64,000 nucleotides of DNA from assembly GCF_033958435.1 (NCBI RefSeq), contig NC_134146.1:25566501-25630500 (forward strand), read 5' to 3'. This document shows, piece by piece, positions 22,614 through 35,700 of the stretch (positions are counted from its first letter, which is position 1; each line of letters opens with the position of its first letter). The notes beneath the pieces were generated by a model, which saw only the letters and a list, made by a program, of their open reading frames with translations, ran no database searches and was not told the origin of the DNA. Made by a program: the position numbers and the translations under genes. The stretch is from Carettochelys insculpta. Lineage: Eukaryota; Chordata; Testudines; Carettochelyidae.

Positions 22614-25600
22614 TACGTTTGGTGCAGGACCTACAATCAAAATTAAGACTGTACATGGAATCGCACTACTGAACTAATACTATGTAAATGCTAATTAAAT
22701 GATGGGATCTGTAAAGTGCGTTATTTACAATTTGATGACTAATGAAGCTTTTGACCTAAAGGCTAACATGGGCGTTCTACTTTCAGTAGAGAATCTTCCA
22801 TGAAAAACAGGTAGGGCTACAAGTATTTTAAGTAAATGTTTTATTAAGAAGAAAGTCTATATATCATTGTTCCAGAGAACTGGAGAGCAGAAGCAGTCTG
22901 TTTACTGTCCTCCATTTATAGCGGATAAAAGATAAAGACTACTGAACTAAGTATGACCTAGTTTGAGCTCAGAACTCGCAAGCATCTGCTACCACTGCTG
23001 TAGATGCAATTTCACGCCATAGTTACCTTAGCTCAGTGAAACATAAAAGATCTAGTAACCCAGTCCTGAAAGCAAGCCATAGCTATTTGGCATTTAAATT
23101 CTACCCAACGTCCAAATAAAACATTTTAAATTATTTAAACAGAAACATTCAAAATTGACACAATACAAATTTTTATCTTGACTAGTCAGAGACTAACCTG
23201 GCTTTAGTTTACCAACCACATCATGTGAACAGCTACCTTACCAGCCTCTGCTGGTTTATTAGTATTATTTCCAACATGCAAAAAGCTGAACATATTTTCA
23301 CTACTCTGATCTTTTGTGTTTCACCAGAGTAGTATCTCCCCTATCTCTACATCAGTTCCTGCACTGAGAGAGAGCCTTAAAATGCAAGTCTCAAAATGTT
23401 AACAACTAAGTATAGGTGTAGAGTACAGATGCCTTAATTCTGCTCTCAACACAAAGCAATAAACAGTACAAAGCTGAACAAAGCTTAAATGCTGCAGTAT
23501 TTTGAGTTGGCCAGCAAATGTACTGATCATTTATAGATAGAATTTTCCAAGTTTTAATATCACATGGTCAAATTCAATTCCGTCACACTTTAATGCTGAA
23601 GTCAGATGCTCACCATAGCAGCAAGGGAAAAGACCACATATCTGTGCTCTCTTGCATATTTTCATGCAACCATGTTTTTTCTTTTTAAACATACTCTTAT
23701 CTCCTTCCTAACTGATGAGCTTGTCACTTTGCAGAAAGTATGCTACTTTTACCAATCGTTCTTATTGATCCACGCTGTGTTGTGCATTACCAACATGTAC
23801 ACCACTGTAGTGTGTTTTCATATGCCTGACAGGAAAATGCAAAGATTAAAAGATGACTAGTCTGACATTAGTGCCACAAGAATCTCAGCCTTCCATATAT
23901 TGTTGGTGATTCAAGCAGCAAGGTTCCAACTACAGCTGCTTTTATAAAGCACAATATTTGAACTGTACATGCTAACAATAGATGCAACATGGTAAAGAGA
24001 AGACTAACAGAAGGATAAGCACAATTACTCATTCTTTAGCATCCAGGGACCCTTAGAATAGAAAAATTAGTAATCTTAAAACTCATTTTAAGAGCAAAGT
24101 CTAAAGCCTATTTACATTCCACCGAAAAAAATGGGTTAGTAGCAACTTAGAACCCATCCTTCCCAATCAATCCCATCGAGTCTCATTGCTCAGACCCCTT
24201 TAACAGCTGCAATAAATGGGAAGCTACACACCAACTACAATTTAGACAAGTACCTTACATAGACATACTGAAAGAGACACAGGCCAAAAAAAGAAAGCAT
24301 TCACACTGCACTTTAACCACTCTCATCTCCCAAACAATGTATTAATACAGGTAGACACCCCCCACGACTTACATGGAGGTTGCGTTTTTGATAGCCCTAC
24401 ATAAACTGAATTTTCAGGTAGGTCAGGGAGTTACCCTTGAGTGGTGGGGAGCCAGGAGCTGGGCTGGGAAATTGACCAGAACATCACTCCTGGGGATCAG
24501 GAAACTGTTCCTGCCAGGTATGGCAGCCAAGAGTCAGGCTGCTACAACTGACGGGCTTCCCTGCTCCTGTCAGGGTCAGCAGCCTGACTCAACTGCTGCC
24601 TCTGACAGGAGCTGTTTCCCCACTCCTGTCAGGGGCAGCAGTCATGTGAACCCAAGATGCAGGTGAAATCTACTGCCAGCTGTTTACAAAAGGTTGCCCA
24701 TCACCATTGTCTCTTCAACAGAATGGAGAAGCAAATTCACACTCACATACAGGAGCTGCTGCAACAAGGAGGTTGGCTATAGAAAAGCAGATCTATGCTC
24801 CCCAACTTCCACAGAACTTCCCTCTAAACAAGCAGCATGACTGATTGAAAAGTTAAGATTAGGGGGGGCCATATTCAAAATGAACTAATATGAAGAGAAA
24901 GCATTCTACTGGAATAGAAATAACACAAAGCTTCACATTAAAACATCCTCCAATGGTCAGATAGATTACAGGCAAATTACTTAAAAGTAGCCTTTTTTTG
25001 AAGCCATCTGTATACCTAACTTACTTCTGCTGAGAGTTACCTTCATTGTGCAGCACGTAGCACAGTATGCTCAGTTCAGAATTAAATACTTTGAGTTCTA
25101 CAGTAATGCCATGCTGCATTAAATTAAGGGGCTGAAAAGGCCTAGCATCTCATCTTCGAAAGTAAGCAGTGTGGTACTGGATTTTCAAAACGATAGTGCA
25201 AAATTCCCCATCACGCAACAAAGTCTGTAATGGTTTATCACAAACAGACATATGACGTCAAGCTTGTGATCAGCTTCTGATTAAGCTGCATTGTACCTAG
25301 AATAACTACAGATGCTTTTATTTAGCTAAATATCTACAGCTTTAAGATTAAACTATTGGTTTTGACTTTTGTGTAAGAGGACAAATCAGTGACTTGGAGG
25401 TTTGCTTTAACATGACACCCCATTCATACCTCTACAACACAGCATTTTAGGATGAATTAGCAAGTTCAGGATGACAAAGGCCAGGGCTAAACTGATATTT
25501 CTAAACACTACAAAATACATACAGCCCTCTTGTGCAGCTGCAATAAGAGCACATACACTTAATACCTTGCCAGACACAATTTTTTCTGCTTCACCCCAGG

Positions 25601-25626
25601 GAGGAGGAACTCAACTGCAAACAAAA

Positions 25627-25823
25627 GACGTGTCTACATAGCAAAGAAAGACCCATGGCTAGTTGTTCCCAGCATATTTAGGCTTACAGGGCCCCTCCCA
25701 CCTACACAAGCTGTTAGAAGCCCAACTACACCACTAAAACAACCTCAGAGGCCAAGTCCCAGGAGCTCAAGTTGTTTAGCACAGGCCAGTTGTGGGTCTT
25801 TAGTTACTGTGTCAATATACCCA
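25627..25823. mobile_element. Short terminal-inverted-repeat element, hAT-like (tentative)
   Basis: Left end acgtgtctacatagcaaaga with aagaccca; right end tgtgggtctttagttactgt with gtcaatatac, an imperfect inverse of the left. GC-rich centre without coding potential. Superfamily uncertain. Confidence 0.45.
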
Positions 25824-27167
25824 AAGGCTACTAGTCATTTCATAATCTAATGTCCAAAAGGCAGTCACAATTCTACCTTATTGTTGGATCAGCATAACTC
25901 AGGACAAATTAATGAGGAAAAAGGATAAAATAGCAATGGTTGATGTATAACCTGGTGAGGGAGTGTAATTCAGCAGATTTACTGCCATGATGTCCTCACA
26001 GGTCTTTAGTTCTTTCAGTGATGATACCTAGAAGGGGTGGGTGGGTTTTTCTTTCTTCAATGAAACAGGCCCACTAACAGCAGCCCAGGCTTCCCAAAAA
26101 CCACAGACCAGGATCAAAGGTGCCCAGCTGGGATTTATTGCCAAGCAAAGTACAAACAGTTGTTTGGTACAGTATACTGTACTGATAACCCTGTACATAT
26201 GCACCTGCTGCAATGGACTAACACAAACAGTGGAAATTTTACTGCTCCCCTCCACCCCCAGGCTACACAAAGACAACCCCCAAAGGCATCATGTTATATA
26301 CAAACTTCACAGTATTGCTGACATATTAGGTCACCACCTTCTGACACTAATTAGCTACCACCCCTCACCCTTGTGGTTTGGTTAGATAATTTTTATTTAT
26401 TATGATGTTATTTTAGACCCTTTCCTAAACCTGGGTCTGCATCTGTAAGGAGTAGGTATGTTAAGGTCTTTTTTAGTAAGCTGGTGAGACATTGTGATTT
26501 TAACTTATACCAGTTATTGTTCTACACCTGAACCAATTACCAAGGAGTGTTTTGTACTTTTAGCCCTGTCTGTGCCAAGTTTTGTTAGCAGAGGCCTGCC
26601 TCTTGCTCACAGACTAGCTTTGCTTTGAGACATATTTTGTCCATTGCTGCTAGGCCTTAGGCCTTAAACCAGGACTGTGCTGCATGGGCTTCAGTCTTCC
26701 ATCTTACTAAAAGGGGTATTTTTGGAGCAAGTCAGGGAAGCTAGAGGTGGAAAGTTGGGCAGGGAAGATTCAATGCTAAACCCATCTCTAATCCATCAGC
26801 AAAAATTATTTCCTATTTCTAACCACACTAACCTGTTCCACATATATATCAAGGAAAACCTGACTTGCCAAAAGGCATAACTGCATAAGGGCAATCAGCT
26901 TGTACACACTTGCTCTGCATTTGCTCCAGCATGCAGCATAATGCACTGAGTTTATACAGCAGGCATATGGGAGACTTGCTTGTGCCTGTGTGGGATCATA
27001 CAACTATTCAAATGGCAAAGGAGATGCTTGTGACTTTAGTCATCACTTATGAACCCCTGGGTGGTGGTTGTTTTTTGGCTTTATCACTGGCAGTGCTAGA
27101 CTCTTCCCCCGTCTCAACCCACACATCAAGGCAGCATCCAAATCTTGTCAGTACTTCCTCTGTAGCA

Positions 27168-27213
27168 TCTCTCTCTCTCTCTATATATACATATATATAT
27201 ACACACACACACA

Positions 27214-27289
<76 letters not shown>

Positions 27290-27317
27290 CACACACACAC
27301 ACTCTCTCTCTCTCTAA
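27168..27317. repeat. Composite (CT)n(TA)n(CA)n microsatellite in three cycles
   Basis: Three successive blocks each run CT-repeat, then TA-repeat, then CA-repeat, and a final CT run closes the array. The block order is the same each time, giving a higher-order period of roughly 50 bp. Open frames across it (SLSIYIYTHTH-like) are artefacts of the repeat. Confidence 0.9.
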
Positions 27318-28499
27318 AATCCAGCCTTTTCTTTCTCACTTCATAGCTAAAATTCTCATTCAAGCTTTCGTCTCCTCAACCACCTTTTTCCCCTAACAAC
27401 CCACATTAAACTATACAAGTCAATTCAAAACAGAGCGATTAAACAAATGTTTCTTGCCAGCTGTCACCATATCACACTATATCACTCAACAACAACGACC
27501 TCTACGTCAGGGTTCAAGCATCTTACCCTCATCTCCAAGGACTTTCCAACTTCAACACACTTGTATCTTATGTCATGCCCTCACCCAGCTCTTCCCCTCT
27601 GTCCTTTATGAATAAAATGTCCACCCCAACCTAGTCTATGACAGTCCTACCATCTTCTCGCTATGCCTCATTTGTACTGTAAGACCTTCATGAATCCATC
27701 GTACAGCAGCTAGGTAAAAGGCCCACAGGGATTGAACATCCATTTAAAAATATTACAGCAATTCAAAACCATATATTCATGCAAATAACAAGGTAAATGT
27801 GATTGGCCAGATACCTCCATCCTCCCTCCCCAGTCTGTCTTGTTTCTCTCACACGCTTGTGTCTTGTTTTAATTACATTTGTAACCTGCTGGTGCAGGAT
27901 TCTTATTTTCCAACCAGCTTATGCAGCACTTACCACCACAGGGCCATGATTTTGAATGAGTGCCTTTGAGCTAAACAGACTAAATAAAATATTGCTGACA
28001 TCACGGAATTATCCAGTCTTGTTAAATAACCATTCCCACTAGGACCATTAAACCAGAAGAAAAGTCCAAATATAATGGATTTGGGTCTGATATTTTTATA
28101 TCTGAACAGAGTAAGGGCTTCTACCGCTTACACTGAATTTTAAGACTTTATTCTCCCAAAGCCAGTATTATTGGATGTGCAGTTCCTGTTCAGTTACAAT
28201 TTTACATTAATACCTAGAATGCTGAGCAGCTGATGGCAAATGGAAAGTAGAATATGTCAAAAGCAAATGTTGACTCCCCTTCCCTGTTACTAAAAACCCA
28301 TCTTGAATTTCCTCAAATACGTAATTCTTTGCTTTTGATTCTGAGCCCAGGTGTCTTATCACATTGGAGGGCAGCATGGAGCAGTAAGGAAATACAAGTC
28401 TAAGGAACAGAGCCAACAGGAGGAGGCAGGTGAGAGGGATAGTACCCCAGCTCTTAGATGCTACCTCCTCTGTTTGAAAAAACAGAACTACAGATTCTC

Positions 28500-29621
28500 A
28501 GCATTTGAATAATTTTTTATTAAATTGCTCCTCTCCCTGTAAATCAAGTTCTAGACAGATCAGTGTTCCATATGACACCTTCCAACTTGGACATACAAAA
28601 AAATATTCACTGATGGAAAAACTTACTATAAAGCTTTCCACTACTTAAAAAAGAAATGTTAGTTATTTTCCAATGTCCAAATGGGATTAAAAAAACAACA
28701 CAATATGCTCTGTATATTGCATACAGCACAACTATGTATATGTAGCGGCATATTCCAAAATCCAAACATATATATGGGTTACAAATACTAGCATTAATAC
28801 CAAATTAGAATTCACATGTTCTTTCCCACATAGCAAAATGCTTTTTTCAATACCGAAAAACAATTCTCATATGCTTAAATGGAATTCTGTTTAACAGAAG
28901 GAAAACACTGAAAGTATATTGCATGTATAGTCAAAATAGTTCACTTTCATAAAATCCTGGAAACTCCTGAGTAGCACTCATTCCCTGATACACAAAAATG
29001 TCATCCTGTACATTTTACTTACAAAATATTTTAGAACTACCTATACAGATTAACAATAATTAAAATCAATCTTTAAAATATCACCACTTCTTTACTTTTG
29101 CAGTTACTATTAACCATCTGTCCTAAAACACAATGAACAAGATCTGACTAGTTAAAGTTTTATATTCTAGTCTGCTTTTATTTTAACTTTTAATACTTCT
29201 GGGGAGGGGGGCAGCTGATCATATTTTCAGAGCCAAAAAATACATAATTTTCATTTTCATTCTACAAATAGGTCACAAACTAACAAGACTGAACAGTAAA
29301 ATAAGTTACATCATTCTGCTTTGAATTTTTTGGTCCAGTTCTCGAACTACTTGCATACAGAAATTCTGTAATGTTTGAAATACGATATTTTATACATGAG
29401 TACAAAACTATTTAAAGAATTTTTTTAATTAACATTTAAATACTGAAACCAATTTTTATCCTCGTCAGATGATCTGACATTCTCCATTCTATCTGCCAAA
29501 GTACTTTAAGAGCATAATTATAAACACACATGAAGTGTGTGTACATAAAAATGAATGCCACATCAACTACAGCAAAATATCCCTTATTCAGAAAGAATGA
29601 TTGACCTATCCTCTTCCATAA
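28500..29621 (-). other. HLTF: HLTF 3' untranslated region (inferred)
   Basis: AT-rich, largely repeat-free stretch after the HLTF stop, reaching an AATAAA on the - strand at 28516-28521. Other AATAAA-like hexamers lie closer to the stop (for example near 29177), so shorter isoforms are possible. The end is inferred. Confidence 0.5.
28516..28521 (-). terminator. Candidate distal polyadenylation signal, HLTF
   Basis: Reads AATAAA on the - strand, followed downstream by a T-rich stretch (gttctgttttttc). Chosen as the most distal plausible site; not proven. Confidence 0.4.
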
Positions 29622-29774
29622 TTATAAATCAATCAGAGTCTTAATTTCATTGATCTTGGTTTGTTTTACTTCACTAGCAGTAGGCTTTTTAGCTGCAAAG
29701 GCTCCTGCTGCAAGTTCCCTCTTCTTGTTCTGGATTTTTAGCATATTGTCTTCCACTGAGTTCTTCACAATGAA
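29622..29774 (-). CDS. HLTF: HLTF last coding exon
   Basis: 153 bp, 50 codons plus TAA. Acceptor (reverse strand) tatgttag. It begins [20 protein letters not shown] and ends EIKTLIDL. This is the C-terminal helical tail after motif VI. Confidence 0.96.
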   Translation of the reverse strand, partial: FIVKNSVEDNMLKIQNKKRELAAGAFAAKKPTASEVKQTKINEIKTLIDL

Positions 29775-32700
29775 CTAACATACATTAAAAAAACAAACAC
29801 ACAAAGTAAAAGGCTGACATTTTCAAGAGCAGGTGTCTAAATTTACAGACTTAAGTAATGAATTTGGAATTCCTCTGTACTCAGCACTTTTGAAGTCAGG
29901 CCACATAGGTACCTATGTATGGATTTAGAAATACAGGCCCTTGTGTCTAAAAATGTCCCCAGATCGTAACACTGACTGAAGTGTGGCTCTATCATTTACT
30001 TACTTTGCCAAAGCAGAGAGTGACAGAGTACACAGATACATTTTGGACCTTGGGGAGAGAAATAATTTCTCTTTTGCTTCCATTTTGACTATTAGAATAA
30101 AAAATTCTTCCTCCTTGCAAGCTGATATCAGAAGAGCAATGATTCCAATTTCCTAAATGGGATCCTCCAGGTTGCTGGAGGGGGAGAAAAGGGAGACAAC
30201 TGACTGGTGCAGAACAGTAGTGATGTAAGGAAGACCACTTGGGTCCCTCCCTAAAAAGGCCAATAAGCCTGGGATCCTCCAGACAGGTGTACTGGCTGGC
30301 CCCCATTCAGGCTTCAGGAGCTTGAAACATCCTGGGAATCGAGAGGACAGAAGTTCAGATTCCTCTCTCAGCAGGTCTACTGGATAGCAAGGAAGGGATG
30401 CTTGCAATGATCTGTGACAGAATGGTGGCAGTGCAGTGATACAAGAATACTTTTACAATACTGTTCCAAGGGGTTACACTTGCACTCTTTAAACGGAAAG
30501 CACACATTACAAGCAAGCACCTCGTGGAGGGCAGCTTCTGGGCCTACATGTGCAGTGAAATTTATCTGCTGCTGATCAGGAGAAATTGGAGCTGGTGGCC
30601 AGGATGCACTCCAGGATGTCATGGGGCACAATGAGTCACCTGCTCCAAACCACCAGATGGGAGTCCCTTTTTCCTACTGGGCATCCAGTGATAAGGCCCA
30701 TAAATAAACCAGAAGTGGGTCTACAGCTATAGATGCTGGAGGAGATATGGATGGAACAGGAAGCCATAGTCAGAGCTAGAACAGAAGCTTGCTGACCTGG
30801 ACAAAACAAAGGCAGCTCAAACAGGAGTAGAGGGTCAAGTTATGCCCATGGGAGCAAGGAGCAAAACATAAGCATGAAACTGGTCAGGGTCAACATACAC
30901 ATAGATGAGGCAATGATGGACACTATCATTCTGCCTGCACTTGAATCACTACAAATACTAAAAATAAGCAGTCCTTTAGCACCTTAAACACTAACAAATT
31001 TATTTATGTGTTAGGTAATGAGTTTTCATGGGCAAGACCCACTTCTTCAGATTTTCACAGAACTGCTTGGTTTTTGCGAAGCTGCAAACTACCATGACTA
31101 CCCCGCTGAGACTATGAACACTAAAGTTTGTTCTGGGATTCTGAATGTTGGGAAATTATTTTTCTTGATGTGTTTTCTGCAATAGAGGTCAAATTCTGAG
31201 TTTTCAACTACAAGCCCACCATGACTGGATTCTGTGGTCAAGGAGGCAAGCTTGCCACCTATCCTCCCCCGGGGAAATTGAGCTAGTGCTGAGTGTGTCT
31301 GTGGCACAGCTAAAAGGTGCTGTAGCCCAGAATCTGTCAGGAGCAGTGAGACTGATAATGTCATGGAACAGAAATCCACTAACTGGGAATAGGGAAGATT
31401 ACTGGGTGTGATGAGGTGCTGTGGACCAGAATAGTGCTGGGAGAAGGGAAACTAGGTATGGCTGTGATATGCCTCAGAGCTCCCCTGGAAAAAGGGAGAC
31501 TCTGGACAGTAAAAATGCTGACACATCTATACCTCACAGTAAGGGTGGGAAAAGTCCAGACAGGTCATAACCACAGCAGCAAGTGAAGACGTAAGGAGAC
31601 GGAAAGGGGCCTTTTAGGGAGATAAACGTGAGAGTAAAGAGAGAAGGAGACATATCTCATCTCTCCCCAAGAGGAAATTAACATGAGAAACTAACCTATT
31701 ATTGTATTTTAGTTTGATTATAGGGGCATTTTGCTAGGTAAATGAATGCATGAAGTTCAAATTAACAAGCATTAACTGCTGATACCCTGTCCAAGCAGGG
31801 GACTTTACACCAAGATCTGTGAAGAAACCAGCAGATAATCCTATCAATGTCAGGAGAAAGCTATGACACAGAGGCCCATTGGTACCAGCTGACAAATACC
31901 TGCTGTCTTGTAACAGCAATTCTTAAGAAACTCAGCTAATTCACTACAACCAAACACACTGCTTCGGTGGTATTTATTCATACATCCCATCACGCAAGAT
32001 CTCCGATAAAAAACTTATATCTTACTAATGATCACAATCAATGCATCACAATGCATTGTGTATGTATGGATAATATTTTTAAAATTGTGTATCTGTATTG
32101 AAAATAAAGACCGTCACCAAAGAGAAAAAAGGTTTCTACCAGAGAGGAAACGGGATGTATGTTCACTGGCTTCATTAAGAAGTAAATTAAGCATTGTAAA
32201 CCAAAGCAACAGGAGAGGGAGGGATCATACCCTATTATTTCTGCAACTTTCACAAGATGTCACACTTTTGTATGTGAGGAAAACAAAGCCCAAGCTAACA
32301 TTTCAAAATGGCATCTCAGGGATAGTTATGTTATATTATTGCTACATTCTCTGTCCAATTCCTATAAATTAGAGTTGTTTAAAAGAAAATCACTCCCATA
32401 TCTAAATCACAGTTCAGACAGCTCACCTTAGTAATAACAACCTCTTTCTTCTGGCCAAGTCTGTGACATCTGTCAAAACACTGATCTTCTGCAGCAGGAT
32501 TCCAAGCCTATCAATAATACAAAATCATCAGTCTAAACCTCATCCTGAACAATCAGTTTTCCAAAACTACACTTCTTGTACATTAAGACACTAAGATAAA
32601 TTTAAAAAATAAATTCATTAAAACATGCTAGCCTACCTATGAAGGCTTGTGATAAAAACTGTCATGTGATTAGGATTGGTTTTTTAACCACTATTATTCT

Positions 32701-35700
32701 CAGGTTACGTGACAAGACCACAGGATTTTGTATAAGGAAATGGAGCTGATTAAAAAAAATGTAAAGTTTAAAAAAAATCATTTACATTTTCAGTAAAACC
32801 ACTGATGAGTTTGTAATCAGGACCAGGAAATTCAAGCAAGACTCCGTAGATGAAAAGTTTGCTCTGTTCATTTATGCAACCAGTTCTCTCTTTTGTCTTG
32901 TTCAGAACAAATATTCCATTTAGAGGGTTTGCTCATTATAAAGACATCTGACAACAAAATTAAATTGCATGCACTGAAGAAGTGGGTGGATCAAACACTC
33001 CATCTCAATTTCTTGCCAACATTACCAACTCAAAATAACAAGGAGATCTCACCATTAAAGAAGATGCTGCTCTGTGACCTGGCATCTAATCCCATCAAAC
33101 ACGCCAACCGTAACAGATTTCAGGGCTGGAGGTGAACTACTCAAGCAATACATATTTACTTAAGATATTTTAGAGAACATCACACTGCCAAACTTATATA
33201 AATCCCTAGCTAAGGATTTGGAGCTAGAGTTTGTTGAAGTGCTAAAGCAGCCAATCCTCTCTGTGAAAGTGCGTAAGGATGGGGGACAGTGAGTGACGTA
33301 GGGAGGGGGAGGAAGCCGAGGGTCCCTGAAAATTTAAAAATCAAATGCTTGAGAACAGATGCTAAATATTTGACTATGAATATCTGCTAAACAAATGCTA
33401 AAATATCTGACTGAATATGACACATGCACAACCCCATTCAGCTGCACTTTGCAACCTGGCAGAAAAGGGATAGGACTTCTACATTCAAACTCAGTGCTAT
33501 CCCACTCTGATTCCTCCACAACAGCCAAAAGACAGGAAGCAGGACACAAAGAACAGAAGGGGGGGGGAGAAAGATTTAAAAAATATGAAAATCAACAGAA
33601 ATAGTGGTAGTTCTTTATGTCTGTGGCTTACATGATGTTCCACCAACTCTGACTTTTAGTAGTCAGTTCTACTACTACTGCATAAAGTAGTTCTGACTTT
33701 TCCAACTTTTTTTTGAAAAGAATACAAACAGTACTACATGGAAGACATTTTTTTCTTCTATCTTACCTGCGTCTCCTCCATGTATTATTGATCTCATTGC
33801 TTCTTACGGTATGTCTACGCTATGCCAGCTGACTGACTGAGGGGCTTTTTAAATGCAGTACAAACATTTGGGCTCAGGTTGCAGCCCAAGTTTTGGGCCC
33901 CTCCCACCCCACAGAGCCCTACAGCTCAGGCTTCAGCTCAAGTCAGAATATCTATACCACAAATTAAAGAGACCTTTTACTCAAGCCCTGAAAGCCAAGT
34001 CAACTAGCATGGGCTAGTGTTGGGCTTTTAATTATAGCATAGGCATACACCCAGTTCTTCCTAAAATCCTGTGGGAAATACATCTAGCTTTGCATACACC
34101 GCAGCCAACATACCATTGGTTGAGTCTATTACTTACAGGATCCATTAAAAACACTTGTGAAGCAGCGGTCAGATTTAAACCAACTCCACCAGCCTTCAGG
34201 GATAGCAGCATTATGGTTGGGGACTCTGCTTGGCTGTCTTGGAAGCTCCGAATTGCCTGCACTCTCTTCTTGCGTGTCATGGTCCCATCCAGACGAGTAA
34301 ACACAAACCCTGATTCTCTGCAGAAAGAAAAAACAGTATTTATCAACATTTAAGACAACAGGAAATGCATCTATTTAAAATCCTGACCTTCGCTGTGAAT
34401 GTTTAAAAGGTTACGCTTCTTAGTCAAAACAGAAATTGAGATACAGTAGACCCTCGATTTAACAGACCCCAATTTAATTGGCATCAAAAGTAATGGACCA
34501 CCCCCACTGTAAATAAATAAATGCCAGCAACTCAGCAGACACCCCGGAGCTGCCACTGGAGCCACCACACACTCCTCCGAGCAGTGGTGGGTTGTGTATG
34601 CGAGTGCCACATGCCTGCATGTGACACTTCCTCCAACCCTGGTGGCTCTGGTGAGTCACCAGCAATTACTGGGGGAGTAGGGGGAGACTGGGGGCTCTGT
34701 GGCGAATACTGTACAGTACAGTAAACCATTCAAATTTAACAGACTTTCGGCATTAACAGACATCCTTTCCTCCATTAGTCAGTTAAATGAGGGTTTCCTG
34801 TATATGGATCTATACCACTAGGACAAAAAGTAATGATTCTCTAACATTCGAAAAGAAAAGCATATGTTGTCCATTTCAAATTAATTGGACATTGCACAGA
34901 CACTTCAGTCACTAAAAAAAGTACAAAATTATAATTATTTCAACTTACTTCAGTGGAGTTTCTATTAGAGACAGGAAAGCAGTGAACTGAGAAACAATCA
35001 GACACTTTACAGCTGGATTCTGGTTCCTCAAGTCTATCAAAGCATGCATTAGAGCACTGATCTGAAATGCCAAAAATTAAGACGTATAAGCAGTAGAAGT
35101 ATGATCCTAATCCTATAAATACTTCCAAAGCTTTATGCTTAGGAACCATGCGAATGACTGATAAATCGGTTTATCATATTAGCCTTTAAAAAACAGGGTA
35201 ATCCTAAAGAAAATTTGCTTTCTAGAATAACTCCTGAAAAGAAAATAAGGGATTGTCTATTTCTTATGGTTCTGAGGTGGCTGCTGGGAGGCTTTAAAAA
35301 AAAAAAAAACACTTCCTGAAAGTGTTAATATCAATCTAGTTTGTGTAGCCAATGCACTTTTTTCCTACTGACAAGTGTTAACAACCTTCCTCAAGCCAGG
35401 AAGCATGCAAAGGGGAAGGATGTTGAGGGTTGAACCCAAGCCAGTGAGATCACAACGACCTTCAGGAGGAACCCTATAGTACCTGAGGCAAGGAAAAGGG
35501 AGATCAAACATTCCTTTTGGAACTGAGAAACAAACACTGACAACCTTCGCTTTGTGCCCAAATGCCAAGTATATAGTCTCTGCAGCTTTTATAACTGACT
35601 GCCAAAGTGGAGATATTTTTAAGGTCTCTCTCTATATAGATTTTGAATGGGAAGTAATCTTTCAAATTTTAATTAAGTTTGTTGAGAAACAGTTAATTCT

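Larger units (their letters stand above)
19676..28499. other. GYG1-HLTF intergenic region
   Basis: Convergent intergenic DNA. It contains a poly(A) run at 20211-20240, a GC-rich repeat-like block at 21640-22250, a TA-MITE at 22310-22613, a possible pogo-like fragment starting at about 24350 (cacgacttacatggaggttg), a TIR element at 25627-25823 and the composite microsatellite at 27168-27317. The stretch 22,820-24,340 is AT-rich with no repeat or coding signal I recognise. Confidence 0.55.

Noticed and set aside
26910..27317. 135-codon frame with SLSIYIYTHTH repeats
   Set aside because: Translation of the CT/TA/CA microsatellite.
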